Positions 1 through 8,955 of a stretch of 64,000 nucleotides of DNA are shown piece by piece. Under the pieces are notes generated by a model. It had not been told where the DNA came from and made no database searches. It saw nothing but the letters and a program-made list of their open reading frames with translations. The stretch spans positions 18,048-82,047 of the forward strand of contig JAJDUM010000118.1 of assembly GCA_022826645.1 (NCBI GenBank). The letters are read 5' to 3'. The translations under genes were made by a program, and so were the position numbers. Positions within the stretch are counted from its first letter, which is position 1; each line of letters opens with the position of its first letter. This DNA comes from Candidatus Poribacteria bacterium. GTDB taxonomy: Bacteria; Poribacteria; WGA-4E; PCPOR2b.

Positions 1-176
1 GAAAGGAAAGCGTGAAACGTGATGCGTGAAACGTGAAAACAGTTTGTTCATTGGTTCATTAGTTCATTGGCATCCCATCTACGGAGTTCATATCAAAAGA
101 AAATACTTTGCATGATTTCTTAAAATAAGCCTCTGTTTTTACCTGTGCACCGATCCGGCATCACAGGTAAGCGTTT
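1..176. repeat. Intergenic repeat region (GTGAAACGTGAT / TTCATTGG type)
   Basis: This gene-free stretch holds repeated GTGAAACGTG-type and GTTCATTGGTTCATT-type words at about 10-67. The same words recur in inverse orientation at about 39797-39871, and the TTCATT part again near 52165-52207. A 9-bp inverted repeat (TTACCTGTG at 139-147, CACAGGTAA at 162-170) lies just beyond the stop codon of the minus-strand oxygenase gene. It may help end transcription, but the minus strand has no clear T tract after it. No gene is seen. Confidence 0.5.
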
Positions 177-1088
177 TTATCGCTCACGTGCTTCCGCCCA
201 AGCTCTCAATGGAACATCGTCCGGGTTCTTTGTAATCCAGTGTTGAGAGTGAGGTTGAAACTCAGGAGAAGCACCCAGCGGATTGTCACTGGACGGCAAA
301 GCGCCGAGCAATTGCTGTCGTATCGGTGAACTTTTAGCGAGCAATTCCGGTTTTTGCTCAATGAAGTCGGTCGGTCGGAGCCATCGGTAGTGGTAGCCGA
401 CGTGCATGATCTTGCGCGTTTCGTCCGATAGGTTTGGACCAACACAGTGCCAGGTCGCTGTGCGCCATAGGACCGCAGCCCCCGGTTTCAATCTGAGTTC
501 GACCGCTTCGGAGAGGTCGAGTTTGCCCTGCAGCCCCCGCCATTCCTGTAGGGGACGCTTGTGGCTGCCCGGCATCAACCAGAGATTGCCGGAATTGGAT
601 GCAGTCATATCGGAGAAGACATAAAACACCTTGATCTCCATAAAGGGCAACCGCCCGTCCAGCGACGGTCCCTCGAAGAGCTCTTTGCCCGACAGATCCG
701 GATGCCAGCCGAGGTTGTTGTAGCCAGCCTTCTGATCGTCTCCGTCACCGACGCCGACGGTGCCGGGCTTCAGGTCTTCTGGGTAAGGGGGCCGATAGTC
801 GAGGTGCGTGGTTCGGATCTGGATGTTCCAGCCGATGGCGTCAACGACCAACGGCAGCATTTTAGGATGATCAATCAGATCGAGGAATGCTTCATGTTGG
901 GCTAACGCATTGCGGATCGTAAAGGGATCATTAGGTCCACCACCTTCGGCACGACGGACTCTATCTCTTACCTCGTCAATAGCTGACAGTAATCGATCTA
1001 GCTCCTCCTGTGTCAAAAAATCTTCGAGGATAATGTATCCCTTTTCGTCGAAGTCTGTTTCCTGCTGCGGTGTCATTGCTATTGCCAT
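177..1088 (-). CDS. Phytanoyl-CoA dioxygenase (PhyH) family protein
   Basis: A 303-residue Fe(II)/2-oxoglutarate oxygenase of the PhyH family. The proximal HxD iron-binding pair is visible in GWHPDLSG, and a distal His lies in TATWHCVGPN near residue 215, followed by the basic region expected to bind 2-oxoglutarate. The N terminus (about residues 10-40, DEKGYIILEDFLTQEEL) is the usual PhyH opening. An upstream GGAGAG-type ribosome site supports the start. The family hydroxylates diverse small molecules and the substrate cannot be read from the sequence. It is followed on the same strand by genes of oxidative catabolism. It is one of three PhyH genes in the window. Confidence 0.9.
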   Translation of the reverse strand: MAIAMTPQQETDFDEKGYIILEDFLTQEELDRLLSAIDEVRDRVRRAEGGGPNDPFTIRNALAQHEAFLDLIDHPKMLPLVVDAIGWNIQIRTTHLDYRPPYPEDLKPGTVGVGDGDDQKAGYNNLGWHPDLSGKELFEGPSLDGRLPFMEIKVFYVFSDMTASNSGNLWLMPGSHKRPLQEWRGLQGKLDLSEAVELRLKPGAAVLWRTATWHCVGPNLSDETRKIMHVGYHYRWLRPTDFIEQKPELLAKSSPIRQQLLGALPSSDNPLGASPEFQPHSQHWITKNPDDVPLRAWAEARER

Positions 1089-1141
1089 CGGTTTCTCTCC
1101 TTTCGATGGGTTCGTAAAATATCACATAACGGTTTGATCAT

Positions 1142-2815
1142 CTACGCCGGTGTCCATGCCCGCGGGGCAATTCCTTCGACGTGCGTTTTGACATCGACAA
1201 CCACCGGTCTCTCCGCAGAGAAAGCCTGATCCAACGCACTCGACAGTTCACTCGGTTTGTTAACCGTGATTCCCAGACAACCCATTGACTCGGCAATTTT
1301 GGCGAAATCTGCGTCGGGGAAGAGCCAGAGTTCATCGGAGCCTTTCGTCCGTCCGCCGTAGACAGACTCGACACCGCCCTGTTCTTGGTTCAAGGAGTGG
1401 TTGTTGTTGACCAGAATGACGGCGTTAATTTCGGATTTCACGGCGGTCTCCAAATCTCCCAAATGATACCAGATACCGCCATCGCCGGTGAAGCAGAGCA
1501 CGGGTCTATCGGGTTCTGCACACTTGGCACCCATCGCCGCAGGCAGTCCCCATCCAAGCGAGCCTGAACAACGAATGAATATCTGGTCCGGGTGTTTGAG
1601 ATCGAGCATGGTGCCTGTCCAGACACCGGAATGGCCTGTGTCGGAAACCAGAATTGCGTCGGCTGGCAGATAATCGGTCAGCTCTTTGCAGAGGCGTTCC
1701 GGGCGCATCGGCACGATATCCGAGTTCGCTACGTCGCTGACGCTCTCTTTCCAGTTCCGAACCAGTTCTTGGACCCGGTTCACCCATTCGGTTCGCGGTT
1801 CAGCGGCTTCTGCGTTTTCAATCATACGACGCAACGAGTTTCTGATGTCGCCCTGCAGCCCCAGCTGAATTGAGTAATTGCGTCCTAACTCTTCTGCGTT
1901 AATATCGAGTTGGATAACCGGCGTTCCCTGTGGTGGGATGCTGTATCCGTTGGTCACCTGTCCACCGGTGTGACTCCCGATGAAGAACACCAAATCCGCC
2001 TCGCAGACCGCTTGGTTGGCGCAATCCCGCGAATATGAACCGGGGACACCGACCGCTAACGGATGGTCGTAGGGGAACATCGCCTTCGCGTTGAGAGCGG
2101 TCGCAACCGGGATGGAGAGTTTCTCTGCAAGGGCAATCAGTTCTGCGCGAGCATCTGAAGCGGTTACACCTCCGCCAGCAACGATGATGGGACGTTTGGC
2201 ATCGGCGAGTAGTTGGATCGCTTCCTTCACTTTTTCAATCTCCGCTTCCGGGCGGAAAGGTGGCAGCTGAGTAAAGGACTCTTCGATGATAACTTCCAGA
2301 TCCGCCTCGCGGTCCACAACCGCCTGACCGGCGAGACCTTCCAGATCCAGGTGCACGGGTCCCGGTGTGCCGGTTGTCGCGGAACGGAAGGCTTGACGCA
2401 GGTAGACCGGAAATTGTTCCGGTGTAGCGACAAACGCGCTATATTTGGTCACCGCCGAAAACGGGTTGATGTGGTCAACCTCCTGATACGCGTGACGCTG
2501 TTGGTTGATTTGGCTCTCCCGACCGGTGATAGCGATGACCGGGGAGCAGGCGAGGTAGGCGTCCTGTAATCCAGCGGCGAGATTGACCGCACCCACCGAC
2601 TGCGCCATGCAGAGGCTCGGTGCGCGTTTGACGCGGGCGTAGGCATCTGCCATATAGGCAGCCCCTTTCTCACCGTGGGTTTGAACGCGCTTGATCCCCA
2701 GTTTTTCCATCTCCATCAACGCCCTCGGGGCGATATAGGGCATAAAAAAGACGTGGGTAATCCCGTAACCGTGGACTGTATCTGCGAGAAATTTACTTCC
2801 TGTCATTTGAGGCAT
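1142..2815 (-). CDS. Thiamine diphosphate-dependent enzyme, acetolactate synthase-like
   Basis: A 557-residue enzyme with the three-domain layout of acetolactate synthase, benzoylformate decarboxylase and their relatives. The N-terminal Pyr domain carries the activating Glu in THGEKGAAYMADAYAR, about residue 48. The middle domain is Rossmann-like (VAGGGVTASDA). The C-terminal domain has the ThDP/Mg motif GDGGIWYHLGDLE...NNN. Family members decarboxylate or ligate 2-oxo acids. The specific reaction is unknown, and no small regulatory subunit (IlvH) lies nearby, so biosynthetic acetolactate synthase is less likely. It stands between a PhyH oxygenase and a short-chain dehydrogenase on the same strand, which suggests catabolic use. 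It ends in TAG, showing that TAG works as a normal stop in this genome. Confidence 0.88.
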   Translation of the reverse strand: MPQMTGSKFLADTVHGYGITHVFFMPYIAPRALMEMEKLGIKRVQTHGEKGAAYMADAYARVKRAPSLCMAQSVGAVNLAAGLQDAYLACSPVIAITGRESQINQQRHAYQEVDHINPFSAVTKYSAFVATPEQFPVYLRQAFRSATTGTPGPVHLDLEGLAGQAVVDREADLEVIIEESFTQLPPFRPEAEIEKVKEAIQLLADAKRPIIVAGGGVTASDARAELIALAEKLSIPVATALNAKAMFPYDHPLAVGVPGSYSRDCANQAVCEADLVFFIGSHTGGQVTNGYSIPPQGTPVIQLDINAEELGRNYSIQLGLQGDIRNSLRRMIENAEAAEPRTEWVNRVQELVRNWKESVSDVANSDIVPMRPERLCKELTDYLPADAILVSDTGHSGVWTGTMLDLKHPDQIFIRCSGSLGWGLPAAMGAKCAEPDRPVLCFTGDGGIWYHLGDLETAVKSEINAVILVNNNHSLNQEQGGVESVYGGRTKGSDELWLFPDADFAKIAESMGCLGITVNKPSELSSALDQAFSAERPVVVDVKTHVEGIAPRAWTPA

Positions 2816-2884
2816 ACTATTTGCTCCTGTAGAAACGATTTTTTACAGCTGGTTCATGTCAAAAGAAAGTGCAAAATGCGAAGA

Positions 2885-2916
2885 GAAACCGAGTTTTTTC
2901 TTCAAAACTCGGTTTC
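2885..2916. repeat. 32-bp palindromic repeat (copy 1), terminator-like
   Basis: A 32-base perfect hairpin with arms GAAACCGAGTTTT / AAAACTCGGTTTC and a 6-base loop lies between the ThDP enzyme and the SDR gene. An identical copy is at 38529-38560 and a split copy at 3818-3909. It could act as a bidirectional terminator. Its recurrence in several intergenic spots marks it as a dispersed repeat. Confidence 0.75.
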
Positions 2917-2941
2917 TTTGCACGATTTCTTAACATCAGCC

Positions 2942-3730
2942 TTACAGCTTTCGTGGTGTACCACCATCAATGTTTATAATTTCTCCTGTTATGAACCGGG
3001 ACTCATCGGAAACAAGGAAAAGTACCAAATTTGCTACGTCTTCTGGATACCCCGGACCGTCAAGTATCTGAGACAGATCGAAGATTGGCTTGAAATAGTG
3101 ATGTTCCCTGCCACCGGTCGCCCCCGGAGTGAGGATTTGACCGGGACGCACGCAGTTCACTCGAATATTATGCTGTCCGCCCGTACTCGATGTGTACCGT
3201 GTAAAAGCCTCGACACCCGCTTTTGCCACATAATATGAGGACGACGGTGTTCTGCCGGTTATATCGTACATGTTCTTGCTAAATCCGATGACAGCGGCGA
3301 TAGAGGAATTATTCACTATAGCACCGCCGCCTGCGTCCACCAGGTGGGGCCAGACCGCTCGCGACATGTAGAAGGTGCCGGACAAGTTGACGTTAATCAC
3401 CCAATCCCAACCCTCATCTCCTTCGTTCGGGAAATTCTCTCCAGCGCCGCCACCCGCGTTGTTAAAGAGGATATTGATCGTACCGTATTTTGAGACGGCC
3501 GCTTCGACTGCCGAATCAACAGCACTACTGTCCGAGACATCGCAGCGGATGAACGTTGCTTCACCACCCTCGCTGTTGATAGCATCCTGAACTTGAGCGC
3601 CCTCCTCCTCCCTCCTTGCCATGATGACGACTTTGGCGCCTTCTTGGGCAAAGAGATGGGCAGTTGCTTTACCGATACCGCTGTTTCCACCTGTGACAAT
3701 TGCAACCTTACCTTTGAGTCTTGCTGACAC
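2942..3730 (-). CDS. Short-chain dehydrogenase/reductase
   Basis: A 262-residue classical SDR. The cofactor motif TGGNSGIGKA is at residues 14-23, NNAGGG at about 90, and the catalytic YxxxK in SYYVAKAG near residue 165. The C-terminal GEIINIDGGTPRKL end is typical of 3-oxoacyl-ACP reductase-like SDRs. The enzyme presumably oxidises or reduces an alcohol/ketone pair with NAD(P)H. Its substrate is unknown. A ribosome site AGGAG lies upstream of the ATG. The gene shares orientation with the ThDP enzyme downstream, separated by about 125 bp with a hairpin repeat. Confidence 0.92.
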   Translation of the reverse strand: MSARLKGKVAIVTGGNSGIGKATAHLFAQEGAKVVIMARREEEGAQVQDAINSEGGEATFIRCDVSDSSAVDSAVEAAVSKYGTINILFNNAGGGAGENFPNEGDEGWDWVINVNLSGTFYMSRAVWPHLVDAGGGAIVNNSSIAAVIGFSKNMYDITGRTPSSSYYVAKAGVEAFTRYTSSTGGQHNIRVNCVRPGQILTPGATGGREHHYFKPIFDLSQILDGPGYPEDVANLVLFLVSDESRFITGEIINIDGGTPRKL

Positions 3731-4090
3731 GGTTTTCTCCTTTGTACACTATCCACAGTTTAGCTGTTTGACATCGCCTTAGCGTCTGCTTGAAAAGTCA
3801 TTTTGGGTAAATGCCATGAAACCGAGTTTTTTCTAACCCCCCTGCGAAGGGAGGAAAGACAAGGATGCCCCTTCGCTACCCCCTTGTCAGGGGGATCAAA
3901 CTCGGTTTCTTCCGTAATCCACGGTTCGACGGCACATTTTCACTATATTTCGCAAACCGTGTCAGACCAATCGAGGGACTTTGTTTCGTAGGGGCGAGGT
4001 TCCCTCGCCCAACGGGTTGGGAAAGCCAACCCCTACCCCGCGATACGGCTCGCTGTGGATTGACAAATCCACAGCGCCGGGGGATCACTC
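3731..4090. repeat. Gene-free region with nested palindromic repeats
   Basis: No gene is seen. From 3818 to 3909 lies a copy of the GAAACCGAGTTTT / AAAACTCGGTTTC hairpin whose loop is replaced by about 65 bases containing a second pair of arms (CCCCCTGCGAAGGG region, ...CCCTTGTCAGGGGG). From 3988 to 4036 is a GTAGGGGCGAGG...CAACCCCTAC palindrome of a second family, also found at 14876-15060 and 38327-38375. These look like small non-coding mobile repeats. Confidence 0.65.
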
Positions 4091-4489
4091 TTAGCTTTTT
4101 AAAACAGGTTCTTGGTCTTCGTATTCGACAACGACATCGTCCCCCTTAATTTTAACAGGGTAGGTCTTGGCACGTATCTCTGGATCTACCAGACAACGTC
4201 CAGTCGCAATATCGAACGCCCACTGATGCCACGGACAGCGCAAGATCTCGCCTAAGCCGTCCACTGCGATTGTGGAGCCACGGGTAGAGGGCGGGGCATC
4301 GGTGCTAACCCGACCGCTGAGTTCACCGGTGCAGAGGGGACCGTTCTTGTGAGGGCAGATGTTGCGTACGGCGTAGAATGAGCCGTTGACGTTAAAAACA
4401 CCAATCCCAGCCCTGCCCCGGAACGGCACGACAATTTTGCGCTCGCCCGGCGGAATCTCCTCTACTTTACCGATAACAACGCTTGTCAT
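4091..4489 (-). CDS. Rieske [2Fe-2S] ferredoxin-like protein
   Basis: A 132-residue stand-alone Rieske protein. The two cluster-binding boxes are clear: CPHKNGPL (C-x-H) at about residue 46, and CPWHQW (C-x2-H) at about residue 97. About 50 residues separate them, longer than usual because of an inserted loop (VSTDAPPSTRGST). Such proteins pass electrons to oxygenases. The ATG lies 2 bases beyond the stop of the amidohydrolase gene upstream on this strand, so the two are surely cotranscribed. The pair may serve degradation of an aromatic or other ring compound. That is an inference, as no oxygenase alpha subunit is adjacent. Confidence 0.9.
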   Translation of the reverse strand: MTSVVIGKVEEIPPGERKIVVPFRGRAGIGVFNVNGSFYAVRNICPHKNGPLCTGELSGRVSTDAPPSTRGSTIAVDGLGEILRCPWHQWAFDIATGRCLVDPEIRAKTYPVKIKGDDVVVEYEDQEPVLKS

Positions 4490-4491
4490 GG

Positions 4492-5658
4492 CTAATTCCC
4501 TGTGTCCATCCGGAGCATATCGAGCGCATTACCCGCAAAGATTCGGTGGTGCAGGTCGTCGTCGAGTTTGGGGAAGATTGTTACCGGATCGTTCCAGTCG
4601 AAGTGCGGGAAGTCTGAGCAGAATATCAGCGTTTCGTCTGCATGCAGCATCTCCAACATCTGGTACATCTGCTCCGGTTTCTCCGGCTCGTGCATCGGCT
4701 GTGAACCGATTCGGATGTGTTCACGGAAGTATTCGCTCGGTAGCCGCTTGAGCCACGGTGTCTGATCGCGCAGCGCCTTCCAGTCAGTATCCAGATGCCA
4801 CATCACAGAGACCGCCCAAAGCTGCTGTGCTTCTATAAGGGCGAACTTGAAATCCGGGAACTTTTCGAACACACCCTCGCAGATCAAGGAGGTCGCATGT
4901 GCACTGGCGACAGTCGGACGGCTCATCCGCGATTCCATATAGTAGGTGGGATAGCCAACCGGGGTTGGAGTGGTTCTGGCTGCGCCGCCGCCACCACCAA
5001 TATGAGAAACCACCGGCAGCCCGTGCTGTTCGCACGCCTCCCAAATGGGATGGTAGAAGCGGTTACCGAAGGGCATACTCGTTCCCATCGGTACCATCAC
5101 GGCAGCGGTGTCTTTGCGGTCAGCCAATCGATTGATTTCCTCTACCGCTTGGGTCGGGTCTGAAGGCGAAACAAGGATGGCGTTGACGATGCGCTCGTCG
5201 CGGTCGAGCCAGTGCTCGATAGTCCAATCGTTGAACGCCCTGCACAGTGCGGCAGCCCAGTCCGGATCGGGGAGTCCTGAATATCCGTAAAAAGGCGGTG
5301 GACCGGTCAGCAGCCCATAATCGATATTCCAAGGGTCGAGATGTTCCTCTTGCAGAAACTCCAACGTAAAATTGAAATCGCGTGGATCGCCACCGGTAGC
5401 TTTCTTTACCGGCACATCTTTGGACTTCATGCGACCTTTCAGATCGGTGCGGTTGGTCCGAATTGGGATGTTGGGATACCCGCCCAGATGCAATCCCTGG
5501 TCGAGTAGATGTTCCTGATAGAATGTTGATAGGTACGGCAATAACTGTTCAGGATTACGAAAATTATGGTGAACATCGCAATCGACAACTGCGACGCCAT
5601 TTTTGGGCTTGGCGGTCCAGCCCGGCGCGGTAATCGGTGTAGCTCCTATTTGGCTCAT
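4492..5658 (-). CDS. Amidohydrolase-2 family metal-dependent hydrolase
   Basis: A 388-residue TIM-barrel hydrolase/decarboxylase of the amidohydrolase-2 (ACMSD-like) family. It starts with VVDCDVHHNFRNPE, carrying the metal-binding DxHH region. Other ligands are expected in VVSHIGGGGG (about residue 213) and the late Asp in FCSDFPHFDW near residue 350. Family members hydrolyse C-N or C-O bonds or decarboxylate aromatic acids. The exact substrate is not recognisable. It is the first gene of a two-gene unit with the Rieske protein, spaced by 2 bases. A GGAGGGATTTGT ribosome site precedes the ATG. Confidence 0.87.
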   Translation of the reverse strand: MSQIGATPITAPGWTAKPKNGVAVVDCDVHHNFRNPEQLLPYLSTFYQEHLLDQGLHLGGYPNIPIRTNRTDLKGRMKSKDVPVKKATGGDPRDFNFTLEFLQEEHLDPWNIDYGLLTGPPPFYGYSGLPDPDWAAALCRAFNDWTIEHWLDRDERIVNAILVSPSDPTQAVEEINRLADRKDTAAVMVPMGTSMPFGNRFYHPIWEACEQHGLPVVSHIGGGGGAARTTPTPVGYPTYYMESRMSRPTVASAHATSLICEGVFEKFPDFKFALIEAQQLWAVSVMWHLDTDWKALRDQTPWLKRLPSEYFREHIRIGSQPMHEPEKPEQMYQMLEMLHADETLIFCSDFPHFDWNDPVTIFPKLDDDLHHRIFAGNALDMLRMDTGN

Positions 5659-5980
5659 ACAAATCCCTCCTTACGCTTGAGATTCGCCTAAAAAGTCCTG
5701 ATGATTATCACAATAAGATACCACAGATGGATGTGCAGATCAATAATTAATTTTTAGGCGTTAGGGGCATTTAGTTCTTCTGTAGGAGGGATTTCCAAAT
5801 CCCGACACTTCGCTCTAAGAGCGACTTCCCAACTCTGACTTTTCAAACAAAATGGGTAAAAAGCCTAAAACTGAATAGCCCTAATAGAGTAGGTGTGATA
5901 TTTGACATCGGTGATAGATTTCAGGTAAAATAACAGTGGTGTTTACACGATAATCTCACCTCACCGCAGATAAAGAAGAT
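5659..5980. other. Divergent intergenic region with small palindromes and hsdR promoter
   Basis: This stretch separates the minus-strand amidohydrolase from the plus-strand restriction operon. It contains a 16-base palindrome GGGATTTCCAAATCCC (5788-5803) and TCGCTCTAAGAGCGA (5810-5824), both typical of the dispersed hairpins of this genome. The hsdR promoter is listed separately. No small gene is convincing. Confidence 0.5.
5902..5931 (+). promoter_or_regulatory. Sigma-70-type promoter for the restriction operon
   Basis: TTGACA at 5902-5907 and TAAAAT at 5926-5931 are separated by 18 bases, some 50 bases upstream of the hsdR ATG. This is a good vegetative-type promoter match and the only strong one before the operon. 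Confidence 0.6.
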
Positions 5981-8776
5981 ATGAAACCCGAAGAAAGAGC
6001 ACGACAGAACATCGATCAACTGCTCACCGCAGCGGGTTGGACGATTCAAGATCGAGAACAGATGGATCTCGGCGAATCGCTAGGGATTGCAGTACGTGAG
6101 TATCCCATGTCCTCCGGATTCGCAGACTACCTGCTATTTATCGACGGAAGAGCGGTTGGGGTGATTGAAGCCAAACCGGAGGGTGTAACCCTCAGCGGTG
6201 TCTCCGAACAAACTGAGAAATATCTCACTGGGGTTCCAGCACTCCTCCCATCCTATCAAAAACCCCTACCTTTCGGTTATGAGAGCACAGGGGTTGAGAC
6301 CTTCTTCCGCGATCTACGCGATCCAAACCCCCGCTCCCGACGTGTTTTTGCCTTCCACAAACCGGAAACTCTGTTACAGTGGATTAGGCGGCAGCAAACA
6401 TTGCGATACAATCTCCAAACACCGCCTGCATTGCAGAAGCAAGGGCTGCGAGACTGTCAAATTGAAGCGATTATCAATCTGGAGAAGTCATTTGCCGCAG
6501 ATCTGCCTCGTGCGTTGATCCAGATGGCAACCGGCAGCGGGAAAACATATACCGCAGTAAGCCTCGCCTATCGGCTAATCAAATTTGCAAATGCCAAAAG
6601 GATACTGTTTCTGGTTGATCGCAGCAATCTCGGCAGACAAACGCTGAAAGAATTTCAGCAGTATAACACACCGGACGACGGCAGGAAATTCACCGAACTT
6701 TACAACGTGCAACACCTCACCACCAACCGGATTGACGAGGTGAGCAAGGTCTGTATCACCACGATTCAGCGGTTGTATTCAATGCTGAAGGGGGAATCAG
6801 ATTTTGATGAGGAGGGCGAGAGTGAATCACTATTCAATCGTGATTCGGAGGATCAACCCGCTGCGGAGATAGAGTACAACCCCAAGATTCCGATTTCAAC
6901 CTTTGATTTTATCATCACCGACGAGTGCCACCGCTCAATTTATAACCGATGGCGACCCGTGCTAGAATACTTCGACGCCTTTATCGTCGGTCTCACCGCT
7001 ACGCCGTCAAAGCAAACATTCGGATTCTTCAATCAGAACTTGGTAACAGAGTATCCCCACGAGCGAGCGGTTGCCGATGGCGTGAACGTGGGGTATGATG
7101 TCTATCGCATCAAGACAGAGATTACGGAGGACGGTAGTGAGATCCCTCCCGGCTTTTATGTTGACAAACGGGACAAACTCACCCGCAGAACCCGATTGGA
7201 GCTGCTGGATGAGGAGATGGAATACAGCGCGAATCAACTTGACCGTGATGTGGTGGCACCCGATCAGATCCGCAAAGTAATTCAAACCTTCCGGGATAAT
7301 CTGTTCACAGAGATTTTTCGGGGCAGAAAGCACGTCCCAAAAACACTCATCTTTGCCAAAGATGACGCTCATGCTGAAGATATACTCGATATCGTCCGCA
7401 CGGTGTTTGAGAGGGGCAACGACTTCTGTAAAAAGATTACATACCGCACAACGGGCGATACAACAGAAAGTCTGCTCGCCAGCTTCCGGAATTCATACAA
7501 TCCGCGCATCGCCATAACGGTGGATATGGTCGCCACGGGCACGGATATCAAGCCGTTAGAATGTATCATCTTCATGCGAAATGTTAGATCGCCGGTTTAC
7601 TTTGAGCAGATGAAGGGCAGAGGTACGCGCACCATTTCCTCAACGGATTTGCAGGTAGTCACTCCCGACGCCCATCACAAAACCCATTTCGTAATTGTCG
7701 ATGCCGTGGGTGTTTGTGAGAATGACAAAACCGATTCTCGACCACTTGAACGAAAACGAAGCCTACCGTTTGATAAGTTGCTTGAGGCTGTGGCACTTGG
7801 GGACCGAGAAACCGATACCTTGACCTCATTGGCGGGTAGACTCGCACGTCTTGACCGGCAGATTGGAGATGATGGGCAGAAACGGATTACCGAAGTGTCG
7901 GGAGGTATTTCCTTACGGCGTATGATCCTCTCCCTATTTGATGCGATGAATCCGGACATAAATCAACAGTCGATTGGGTTGATTGCATCACCTACAGCAA
8001 CCCCAATACCGGAGAACATTCGGCTATTGCTCGAATCACCGGCGGAATCCTTAACGCAGGAGCAAATTCAGGAAAGAGTAGCTTGGCTCATTGGGGAGGC
8101 GTGTCAGCCCTTTGATAACCCGGAAGTGTGCAACACGCTCATTGAACTCAGCAGACACCAGGAACAGACGATAGACACCTTGAGCCAAGATAACGTCATT
8201 TTTTCGGGATTTGATCAAGAGTCAAAAGCACGGGCGGAGCAGCGTATAGAGAGTTTCAAGCAGTTTATCGAAGAGAACAGGGATGAACTGACAGCGATAC
8301 AGATTATCTACAACCAACCGTACGGACAGCGGCATCTCACATATCAACAGATCCAACAACTCGCCCAAGCGATTGAACAGCCACCATATCACTTTACGAC
8401 AGGGGAGCTATGGGGTGCGTACGAGCGATTGGATCAATCGAAGGTCAAGGGATCAGGATCAGACAAACTGTTGGCAAACATCATTTCATTGGTTCGCTTT
8501 GCGATTGGGGAGACCGCAACCCTTGAGCCTTACAAAGAGACCGTCAATCGACGGTTCCAAGAATGGCTCAACAATCAGGAAAAAGAATTTTCAGAAGAAC
8601 AGATGACGTGGTTGGAGATGATAAAAGACCATATCGCTACATCGCTGCGCATTGAGATAGATGATTTTGAAGATGTACCGTTTCAGGCAAAGGGCGGGGC
8701 GATCAAGGTGTATCAGTTGTTTGGCGATACGTTGGATACAATTCTTGAGACGTTGAATGAGGGTTTGGCAGCGTAA
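5981..8776 (+). CDS. hsdR: Type I restriction enzyme R subunit (EcoEI-like)
   Basis: A 931-residue translocase/endonuclease subunit of a type I restriction system. The N-terminal nuclease fold shows the PD-(D/E)xK pieces ADYLLF and IEAKPEG (about residues 44-68). The SF2 helicase motor follows with Walker A ATGSGKT (about 182), DECHRS (about 313), GLTATP (about 330) and late helicase motifs GRGTRT. The C-terminal region (about 700-931) matches the EcoEI-type HsdR tail that docks to the methylase core. It acts with HsdM and HsdS to cleave unmodified DNA far from the recognition site. It is the first gene of the operon, which is unusual since most loci put M and S first. The full length suggests it is functional. 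Confidence 0.95.
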   Translation: MKPEERARQNIDQLLTAAGWTIQDREQMDLGESLGIAVREYPMSSGFADYLLFIDGRAVGVIEAKPEGVTLSGVSEQTEKYLTGVPALLPSYQKPLPFGYESTGVETFFRDLRDPNPRSRRVFAFHKPETLLQWIRRQQTLRYNLQTPPALQKQGLRDCQIEAIINLEKSFAADLPRALIQMATGSGKTYTAVSLAYRLIKFANAKRILFLVDRSNLGRQTLKEFQQYNTPDDGRKFTELYNVQHLTTNRIDEVSKVCITTIQRLYSMLKGESDFDEEGESESLFNRDSEDQPAAEIEYNPKIPISTFDFIITDECHRSIYNRWRPVLEYFDAFIVGLTATPSKQTFGFFNQNLVTEYPHERAVADGVNVGYDVYRIKTEITEDGSEIPPGFYVDKRDKLTRRTRLELLDEEMEYSANQLDRDVVAPDQIRKVIQTFRDNLFTEIFRGRKHVPKTLIFAKDDAHAEDILDIVRTVFERGNDFCKKITYRTTGDTTESLLASFRNSYNPRIAITVDMVATGTDIKPLECIIFMRNVRSPVYFEQMKGRGTRTISSTDLQVVTPDAHHKTHFVIVDAVGVCENDKTDSRPLERKRSLPFDKLLEAVALGDRETDTLTSLAGRLARLDRQIGDDGQKRITEVSGGISLRRMILSLFDAMNPDINQQSIGLIASPTATPIPENIRLLLESPAESLTQEQIQERVAWLIGEACQPFDNPEVCNTLIELSRHQEQTIDTLSQDNVIFSGFDQESKARAEQRIESFKQFIEENRDELTAIQIIYNQPYGQRHLTYQQIQQLAQAIEQPPYHFTTGELWGAYERLDQSKVKGSGSDKLLANIISLVRFAIGETATLEPYKETVNRRFQEWLNNQEKEFSEEQMTWLEMIKDHIATSLRIEIDDFEDVPFQAKGGAIKVYQLFGDTLDTILETLNEGLAA

Positions 8777-8858
8777 GTTGTACATCTCAATTGGATAGCA
8801 TCTTTGATGTCCCCAAACGTTTTAACGCGAACTCACAAAAAACGTTAATAACACTTCC

Positions 8859-8908
8859 TATTATTAGCGGAAACCCGACAAAACGCTAATAATATTTCGT
8901 CTTATTAG
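8859..8908. promoter_or_regulatory. Inverted repeat, probable operator before fic
   Basis: A perfect 11-bp inverted repeat TATTATTAGCG (8859-8869) / CGCTAATAATA (8884-8894) with a 14-base spacer lies between hsdR and fic. A third TTATTAGC is at 8901-8908, and related words (GATAATAACG, CGTTAATAAC) flank it. The pattern looks like a multi-site operator. The downstream Fic protein ends in a winged-helix-like DNA-binding region, so autoregulation is a reasonable inference. Confidence 0.5.
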
Positions 8909-8955
8909 CAAAAATGATAATAACGCTATGTCTTATTCACGGAAAGTGAGAAAAA

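Noticed and set aside
139..170. Intrinsic terminator after the first PhyH gene
   Set aside because: The 9-bp hairpin has no T tract on the minus strand; only the plus strand, without a gene, has a T run.
206..1137. Several open frames overlapping the first PhyH gene on both strands
   Set aside because: They lie in other frames of a gene with clear family motifs and have no ribosome site or recognisable sequence.
1142..2815. Biosynthetic acetolactate synthase large subunit (ilvB)
   Set aside because: No small subunit or ilv/leu neighbours, and the surroundings are catabolic; only the ThDP family is supported.
8777..8955. CRISPR-like array before fic (repeated TTATTAGC)
   Set aside because: The repeats are 8-11 bases, irregularly spaced and mostly inverted; this fits an operator, not a CRISPR array.
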